From a bacterium (lineage in GTDB: Bacteria; Verrucomicrobiota; Kiritimatiellia; UBA8416): 6,881 nucleotides of DNA. The notes below the pieces were generated by a model. The model had not been told where the DNA came from. It saw only the letters and a program-made list of their open reading frames with translations, and made no database searches. The position numbers and the translations under genes were made by a program. Below, piece by piece: positions 1-4,176 of this stretch; position 1 is the first letter of the stretch, and each line of letters begins with the position of its first letter. The stretch spans positions 1 to 6,881 of the forward strand of contig JAIFLS010000224.1 of assembly GCA_020048935.1 (NCBI GenBank), read 5' to 3'.

Positions 1-55
1 ATGAAGAGAAAACACTACACTGGACTTTCCAGCAAATGTGTAATAGAGTTTTATC

Positions 56-301
56 GTGAAAGTAACGCAATACTTCTTGTCAACACGAAGCAGAGCCGAC
101 CGCCAAGCGATCCACGATCTCTGGATTGAGGCGACCATCTTGAATCCCGATGCCGTTCATGTACAGAGCGATGGTCGAATCCGGAAGTGGAAGCAGATCA
201 AGGCGGCGGGCAACCGATACCTGCGCGTTGTGTTGCTTGAGGATGGCGAGACCGTGCACAACGCATTCTTTGACCGACGATTTCAGGAGAAAAGGACATG
301 A
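56..301 (+). CDS. Small DUF4258-like protein, candidate toxin of a two-gene cassette
   Basis: An 81-residue protein. The start is GTG at 56: an in-frame TAG at 44-46 leaves no earlier start, and only a weak AGAG (45-48) precedes it. The C-terminal half (SDGRIRKW, then RYLRVVLLEDGETVHNAFFD) has the pattern of small DUF4258-type proteins, which are commonly encoded directly before a DUF2283 gene; that is the arrangement here. It is basic, soluble-looking, and has no signal peptide or membrane segment. Its TGA overlaps the next gene's ATG (ATGA at 298-301), so the two are probably translationally coupled. Pairs of this kind are often regarded as toxin-antitoxin-like, but no activity can be read from the sequence. 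The family assignment rests on recalled motif resemblance, not a search. Base composition is less GC-rich than the mcs/clpC genes, which fits an acquired cassette. Confidence 0.72.
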   Translation: MKVTQYFLSTRSRADRQAIHDLWIEATILNPDAVHVQSDGRIRKWKQIKAAGNRYLRVVLLEDGETVHNAFFDRRFQEKRT

Positions 302-498
302 AAGCTAAGTATTTCCGAGACACCGACACGCTGTTGCTGATTTTCAGTGATCAGGACATCGTCGAGACGTACGATCTCAACGAGGATGTGCTCGTCGAGA
401 CCGACAAGAACGGACGCGTTGTCAGCATGACTGTAGAGCACGCCAAGCAACAGACCGACGTCAACGAGTTCTCGTATCAACTCGCAGCAATCGCGTAG
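298..498 (+). CDS. DUF2283 family protein, candidate antitoxin partner
   Basis: A 66-residue acidic protein that matches the DUF2283 pattern almost end to end: MKAKYFRDTDTLLLIFSD, then IVETYDLNEDVLVETD, then a G-R-V-V-S-M-T-V-E-H-A strand and helix. DUF2283 proteins are small beta-rich domains of unknown biochemical role, often the second gene of a pair with a DUF4258-type or other small basic protein. The start is well supported: AGGAGA at 285-290 lies 7 bases before the ATG, inside the preceding gene, and the ATG overlaps that gene's stop. The basic-then-acidic pairing and tight coupling are what a toxin followed by its neutralising partner would show; this remains inference. The stop codon TAG at 496-498 lies inside a sequence complementary to the loop of the downstream hairpin. 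Confidence 0.85.
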   Translation: MKAKYFRDTDTLLLIFSDQDIVETYDLNEDVLVETDKNGRVVSMTVEHAKQQTDVNEFSYQLAAIA

Positions 499-507
499 CG
501 GGGAGCC

Positions 508-578
508 CAACATTCGCCTGCTCCCTATTTCAAAACCGCCGCTACGCTATGGTTTTGAAAAGGGAGAGGCCAACGTTG
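508..578. repeat. Long imperfect inverted repeat (hairpin) between convergent genes
   Basis: Left arm 508-537 pairs with right arm 551-578 around a 13-base loop (538-550). The inner part, TTTCAAAACC (528-537) against GGTTTTGAAA (551-560), is perfect. CTCCCT then pairs with AGGGAG (521-526 / 561-566), GCCT with AGGC (516-519 / 567-570), and CAACATT with AACGTTG further out. I count about 26 pairs, two mismatches (512/574, 515/571) and two single-base bulges (G520, A527). It lies 10 bases after the DUF2283 stop and 119 bases beyond the stop of the opposite-strand nuclease gene, where a bidirectional transcription end would be expected. Neither strand shows a T-tract after the stem, so it is not a standard intrinsic terminator. 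It could be a processed RNA end, a palindromic extragenic repeat or a miniature-element remnant. Confidence 0.7.
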
Positions 579-696
579 TCTCGCTTGGTGGATTCTGTCC
601 GGGAATAGCCATTCTCCAGGCGCAGAAGAACAAGATCAAAGTCGTTGATTCAGTCAATGTTCATGGGGGCTGCGTTGGGTGCGGCATTTGTCATAA

Positions 697-2424
697 TCAG
701 CTCCTGTGTGGGTGGTGCCACTGTTGCGGGGTTAGTCCGGTGACGTCGGTAATGATGGCGTCGGCGATTCCTTTGGCTTTCAGGCGACGGGCGATTCCCA
801 GCGTGTCGTTGGCGGGTTCTGAAGGGACGCCGCCGGTGGCGTTGCCGTAAATGGCCGGTGTCTCGCGTACCTGTCCGGTGCTCTGCACCTCGATGCGGTG
901 CGGTCCGATGTTGCGGGTCGCCTGCGCGAATTCCACGCCGATCAGGGTGATCCGGCGGCCATCGTCCAGATACGGTTCGAAATAGCGTTTCGCATGGATC
1001 TGCGCCAGGGCTTCATCGGCGGTGCCGTTGAGCTTGAACTCGAAGATGAAAATGTCGGCGTCCGTCTTGACCACGGCATCCACGCGACCGATATTCGTGC
1101 TGACTTCCGTCTCGATCGTGACCCCGATCAGGGTGAAGACGGTGAAGAAGATCGTCTGGTAGTACTTCTCGTTATCAATCGTAATCGTGTTGGGAACCTT
1201 GGCGAAGAAGATCCTGAGCGTCTCCAGCATATCCTCGATGCGGCCTTCCCGAAGCGCGGCGGTCAGGCGGCGCAGGGCGCTGCTCATATCCTCGGGCGGC
1301 AGATTGGTAAAGCCCTGCGCCAGGCAGCGATTGAATGAGACCTCGATTTCACGGTTGGGGTAGCCGAGAGTGTAGATGGCCGAGCCCAACGGGCCTTCTG
1401 CCCCCTTGATCGTCAGGTATCCAGTCTGCACCAGCAGGGGCAGTGCCGACAGTTTGTCGGGGTCGTACGTGCCGAAGTCGGATTCATCCACAACCAGTCC
1501 GGTCATGGCAATCGGTTTTTTCCGCAGCAAATCCACGAGGAATGTCGGGGTTCCGGTTTCGAACCAGTAGTTTTTGAACTCCTGCGTGTCGAAACACTTC
1601 ATGACCGAGACCGGGTTGTAAACGGTCTGGGCATTCTGGTGGAACCGGTAGCCGTTGTACCATGTACGCAGTTCGCTGCGGGTTTCGGCATCGGTCCTGC
1701 CGATGGCGCCGGCCAGCCGCTCGATGTAGTCCGGGAAGTTCGATTCGAGCTCGTCCTGCGTGTAGCCCAGCAGCGTGGCGGCGCGCAGATCCATCGTCAG
1801 GTCGGTCAGGTTGTTGAGATCGGAAAAGATGGAAACCTTGGTGAACTTGCTGACTCCGGTAATCAGCGCAAAACGCTGGCTGCTCTCAGTGGTTTTGATC
1901 ACACCGTAGAACTGCTTGAGTACGGTCTGGATCGCGGCAACAGTGGGCTGGCCAAGATGACCGAGCAGGGGCTTGTCGTATTCATCGACGAGGATGACGA
2001 CCTTGCCGTCCTTAGCGGCAGCGGCTTCGATCAGTTCCTGGAAACGATCAGCGCTATCCTTGTGCTGGAGAGTAATACCGAGGTCGGTTGCGTTACGGTC
2101 GATGGCATAGATCAACTTCCTTTCCAGGTCTTCCGGTGTCTGCGCCGCCGCCGACCCCATATCCAGGTGAATGATCGGATAGGGCTTCCAGTCGTAATCG
2201 GCGGTGGCGAGGAACACCCCGTCGAACAGCTCGCGGCGGCCCTGGAAGATGGCCTTGAGGGTACTGATCAGCAGGGATTTTCCGAAGCGGCGGGGACGGG
2301 CGAGAAAATACTGGCCCTTGTAGCCGCGGATCAGCTCGTGGATGCCAGGTGTCTTGTCAACATACAGGTAGCCGCCGGTGATCAGGTCGCTGTAGGTATA
2401 GACGCTGGTGGTTAATGGTTTCAT
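697..2424 (-). CDS. AAA-ATPase-like protein with C-terminal PD-(D/E)XK nuclease-like domain
   Basis: A 575-residue protein of the AAA-ATPase_like plus PDDEXK_9 (formerly DUF1703) type. The N-terminus carries the family's opening (DLITGGYLYVDKT), a Walker A-like ARPRRFGKS at 42-50 and a Walker B VVILVDEYDKP at 142-152. The typical central blocks follow: ITGVSKFTKVSIFSDLNN (188-205), WYNGYRF (255-261) and YNPVSV (269-274). The C-terminal nuclease-like fold shows D449 in GRVDAVV, E462-x-K464 in FEFK, and a downstream Q475 and Y481. A tail at about 540-570 (KGIADAIITDVTGLTPQQ) resembles the short HTH-like ending seen in related families. The core is full length with all key residues present. These genes are frequent and patchily distributed in Bacteroidetes, Chlorobi, PVC and other genomes; their role is unproven, with mobile-element or defence functions suggested. 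No good Shine-Dalgarno sequence precedes the ATG. Confidence 0.93.
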   Translation of the reverse strand: MKPLTTSVYTYSDLITGGYLYVDKTPGIHELIRGYKGQYFLARPRRFGKSLLISTLKAIFQGRRELFDGVFLATADYDWKPYPIIHLDMGSAAAQTPEDLERKLIYAIDRNATDLGITLQHKDSADRFQELIEAAAAKDGKVVILVDEYDKPLLGHLGQPTVAAIQTVLKQFYGVIKTTESSQRFALITGVSKFTKVSIFSDLNNLTDLTMDLRAATLLGYTQDELESNFPDYIERLAGAIGRTDAETRSELRTWYNGYRFHQNAQTVYNPVSVMKCFDTQEFKNYWFETGTPTFLVDLLRKKPIAMTGLVVDESDFGTYDPDKLSALPLLVQTGYLTIKGAEGPLGSAIYTLGYPNREIEVSFNRCLAQGFTNLPPEDMSSALRRLTAALREGRIEDMLETLRIFFAKVPNTITIDNEKYYQTIFFTVFTLIGVTIETEVSTNIGRVDAVVKTDADIFIFEFKLNGTADEALAQIHAKRYFEPYLDDGRRITLIGVEFAQATRNIGPHRIEVQSTGQVRETPAIYGNATGGVPSEPANDTLGIARRLKAKGIADAIITDVTGLTPQQWHHPHRS

Positions 2425-2432
2425 TGCCGGGA

Positions 2433-2462
2433 ACTATACAGGGGACCGTCCGCCATCGGCAA
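2433..2462 (-). promoter_or_regulatory. Possible promoter for the nuclease gene, giving a near-leaderless mRNA
   Basis: On the minus strand, TTGCCG (2457-2462) and TATAGT (2433-2438) are 18 bases apart and match sigma-70-type -35 and -10 elements at 4/6 and 5/6 positions. The -10 ends only 8 bases before the ATG at 2424, so transcription would begin within a few bases of the start codon. That would fit the absence of a ribosome binding site. This is a pattern match only. Confidence 0.25.
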
Positions 2463-2482
2463 GTTCATTCGTTTTCTGTGGT

Positions 2483-2495
2483 TTGAACTGGTCAA
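2483..2495. promoter_or_regulatory. Dyad TTGAACTGGTCAA, possible operator in the divergent control region
   Basis: A 13-base imperfect palindrome, TTGAaC-t-GgTCAA, in which five of six symmetric pairs are complementary. It lies between the divergent nuclease and mcsA genes, in an AT-richer stretch where promoters are likely. Read on the plus strand, GGTTTGA-ACT-GGTCAAT (2480-2496) also places two heptads 10 bases apart, the spacing of the CtsR operator, but the first heptad matches poorly. No regulator can be assigned. Confidence 0.25.
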
Positions 2496-2503
2496 TTTTA
2501 TAC

Positions 2504-2524
2504 AAGCTGGTAAACTACCGGCTT
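2504..2524. promoter_or_regulatory. Short hairpin upstream of mcsA
   Basis: AAGCTGGTA (2504-2512) pairs with TACCGGCTT (2516-2524) around a 3-base AAC loop: nine pairs, one of them a G-T wobble. There is no following T-run on either strand, so a terminator is unlikely. It may be an operator or a 5'-leader stem of the mcsA transcript, depending on where transcription starts, which I could not determine. Confidence 0.3.
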
Positions 2525-2544
2525 TCATGTAAAGGAAATATCGA

Positions 2545-2601
2545 GTGACGCCAGTGCCGGATGATCGGGGCGTTTTCAGGGAGTCGGCTAGTGAAGTGTG
2601 A
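2545..2601 (+). other. Possible 18-codon leader ORF overlapping the mcsA start
   Basis: A GTG at 2545 opens an 18-codon frame ending with TGA at 2599-2601. It encodes MTPVPDDRGVFRESASEV and is preceded by AAAGG (2531-2535) at a 9-base spacing. The frame overlaps the mcsA start codon by 11 bases in a different frame, an arrangement that could couple initiation at mcsA. Very short frames like this occur by chance, so this is a weak call. Confidence 0.2.
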
Positions 2602-3115
2602 ATTTTGTCATGTAAACGAGGCCTGTGTCGAGGTCCAGCAGATCACCGACGGCTGTCTGCGCGAGGTGCATATGTGTGCCGGATGCGCTGCCGCCAAGGG
2701 GTTCAAGTCGCCGGTGGATCTGGCGGGTTTGCTGATCGGCGGCGGTCTTTTCCCGCTCGGCGGGGACGAGCCGGAGCTGGCGGTTCCCGAAAGCACGGCG
2801 GGCTGCCCGGTCTGTCACATGCGGGCGGCGGATTTCCGCAAGACCTCGCGGTTGGGCTGTGCGCATTGCTACGAGACCTTCGCGGGACTGCTGAAGCCGA
2901 TGCTCGAATCCATGCACCGGGCGACGGTCTATGAGGGCAAGCAGCCGGTGCGCGAGGATGTGCGCGGCGAACTCAGCGGGCTGAAGGCCAGCCTGGCCAA
3001 GGCCATCCGCGCGGAAGCTTATGAGGAGGCCGCCGGGCTGCGCGACCGTATCCGGGTGCTGGAACTGGCCGATGCCTGCCTGGATGGGGCTGCGCATGAG
3101 GGGGTTCCGGTATGA
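2591..3115 (+). CDS. mcsA: McsA, zinc-binding activator of protein arginine kinase
   Basis: A 174-residue protein when started at GTG 2591, which has a strong AGGGAG (2578-2583) 7 bases upstream and opens directly with MKCEFC as McsA proteins do. The in-frame ATG at 2561 would add 10 residues but has no ribosome binding site. Four CxxC pairs are present (C3/C6, C29/C32, C72/C75, C90/C93), the zinc ligands expected of McsA. A UVR motif at about 127-158 (KAIRAEAYEEAAGLRDRIR) resembles the one in ClpC below and is a known interaction element in this family. In Bacillus, McsA binds McsB and activates its arginine-kinase activity; it is cytosolic and about 185 residues long, close to the size here. 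Its TGA overlaps the mcsB ATG, indicating co-translation. Confidence 0.93.
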   Translation: MKCEFCHVNEACVEVQQITDGCLREVHMCAGCAAAKGFKSPVDLAGLLIGGGLFPLGGDEPELAVPESTAGCPVCHMRAADFRKTSRLGCAHCYETFAGLLKPMLESMHRATVYEGKQPVREDVRGELSGLKASLAKAIRAEAYEEAAGLRDRIRVLELADACLDGAAHEGVPV

Positions 3116-4176
3116 GGGCAGGGATGGATACCGCTCAGCAGGAGTTGCCGGCGGCCAGCGTGGCCGGCAAGGTGGTGGTCAGCAGTCGTATCCGCCTGGC
3201 GCGTAACCTGCACGGCAAGGCGTTTCCCGGCTGGGCCGGTGCGCGGGAGCGGCAGCGTGTATTCGAGGCGCTGAGCCAGTTGCTGATGGATGAGGGGCAG
3301 CTTGTGAATCCGGTCCTTTTCGAGATTGATACGCTGGATCCGCTCGAACGCGAAATCCTGCGCGAGCGTCATCTGATCAGTACGGAACTGGCGGCAGGGG
3401 GGGGCGGGACGGGTTGCGTCCATGACGACGCGACCGGCCTGGTGGCGATGATCAACGAGGAGGATCACCTGCGGTTGCAGGCGTTGCGTCCGGGGCTCGA
3501 GCTGGAGGGGGCGTGGCAGGCACTCAGACGGCTGGAGGCCGGGCTTGAGCGGCATGTAGCGTATGCCTTCTCGCCCACGCTTGGGTATCTGACGGCCTGT
3601 CCCAGCAACGTGGGCACGGGCATGCGGGCGAGTGTGATGCTGCACCTGCCGGGACTGAAGCTTTTGGGCGAGGTCGATCAGGTGGTGCGCGGGCTCAACC
3701 GTATGGGGTTTGCCGTGCGTGGCGCCTTCGGCGAGGGGTCGGAGGCCTCCGGCAGCCTGTTCCAGGTCTCCAACCAGGCCACGCTGGGGATCAGCGAGGA
3801 CGCCACGCTACAGCGGATCTCCGGGATCGTGCAGGTGCTGGTGACGCTCGAGGGACAGGCGCGGCAGCGCCTGCGCGAACTACCGATGCCGCGTCTGCTG
3901 GATCATGTGGGCCGCATCTTCGGGGTGTTCTCGCATGCCGCGATGCTGACGGCTGGCGAGGCAATGGATATTTTGTCGGGGTTGATGCTGGGAATCGAAT
4001 CCGGTATGATAACGGGTGCCGATGGCGGCAGCCTTGAAAACATGATGTGGACCGTGCAGCCTGGGCATCTGCAACGGGAGGCTCGGCGGGCGCTTTCCGC
4101 GCTGGAACGTGATGTGTTCCGTGCTGGCTATCTTCGCGGGGTTTTGAGTAACGTGCAACGAACAGGACAACAATGA
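3112..4176 (+). CDS. mcsB: McsB, protein arginine kinase
   Basis: A 354-residue phosphagen-kinase-like enzyme that phosphorylates arginine side chains, marking proteins for ClpC-ClpP. Visible motifs: SSRIRLARN at 24-32 (nucleotide binding), NEEDH at 115-119 (catalytic glutamate), CPSNVGTG at 163-170 with the family cysteine C163, RASVMLHLP at 172-180, and GEGSEA at 207-212 (second acidic catalytic position). Near the C-terminus, RDVFRA at 333-338 is the RDxxRA loop that binds phosphoarginine and controls McsB allosterically in Firmicutes. The length is close to Bacillus McsB (363). The start at 3112 overlaps the mcsA stop and is preceded by a GAGGGGG run at 3098-3104; ATG 3124, with AGGG just before it, is a possible alternative that would lose four residues. 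An eight-G tract (3397-3404) sits in the variable Gly-rich stretch near residues 95-101. It ends in an ATGA overlap with clpC. Confidence 0.97.
   Translation: MRAGMDTAQQELPAASVAGKVVVSSRIRLARNLHGKAFPGWAGARERQRVFEALSQLLMDEGQLVNPVLFEIDTLDPLEREILRERHLISTELAAGGGGTGCVHDDATGLVAMINEEDHLRLQALRPGLELEGAWQALRRLEAGLERHVAYAFSPTLGYLTACPSNVGTGMRASVMLHLPGLKLLGEVDQVVRGLNRMGFAVRGAFGEGSEASGSLFQVSNQATLGISEDATLQRISGIVQVLVTLEGQARQRLRELPMPRLLDHVGRIFGVFSHAAMLTAGEAMDILSGLMLGIESGMITGADGGSLENMMWTVQPGHLQREARRALSALERDVFRAGYLRGVLSNVQRTGQQ

Noticed and set aside
1..129. A 42-codon open frame from the first base (MKRKHYTGLSSKCV...).
   Set aside because: It overlaps the better supported DUF4258-like gene in another frame, has no visible ribosome binding site within the window and no recognisable motif; its start at base 1 may just be a window edge.
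1639..2415. A 258-codon plus-strand frame opposite the nuclease gene.
   Set aside because: It is the antisense shadow of a gene with clear Walker and PD-(D/E)XK motifs, and its translation shows no family features.
2561..2590. Upstream ATG 2561 as the mcsA start.
   Set aside because: No ribosome binding site precedes it, while GTG 2591 has AGGGAG at ideal spacing and gives the expected MKCEFC opening.
2425..2590. CIRCE (HrcA) element or sigma-54 promoter upstream of mcsA.
   Set aside because: Neither the TTAGCACTC/GAGTGCTAA pair nor a TGGC-N7-TTGC pattern was found in the region.
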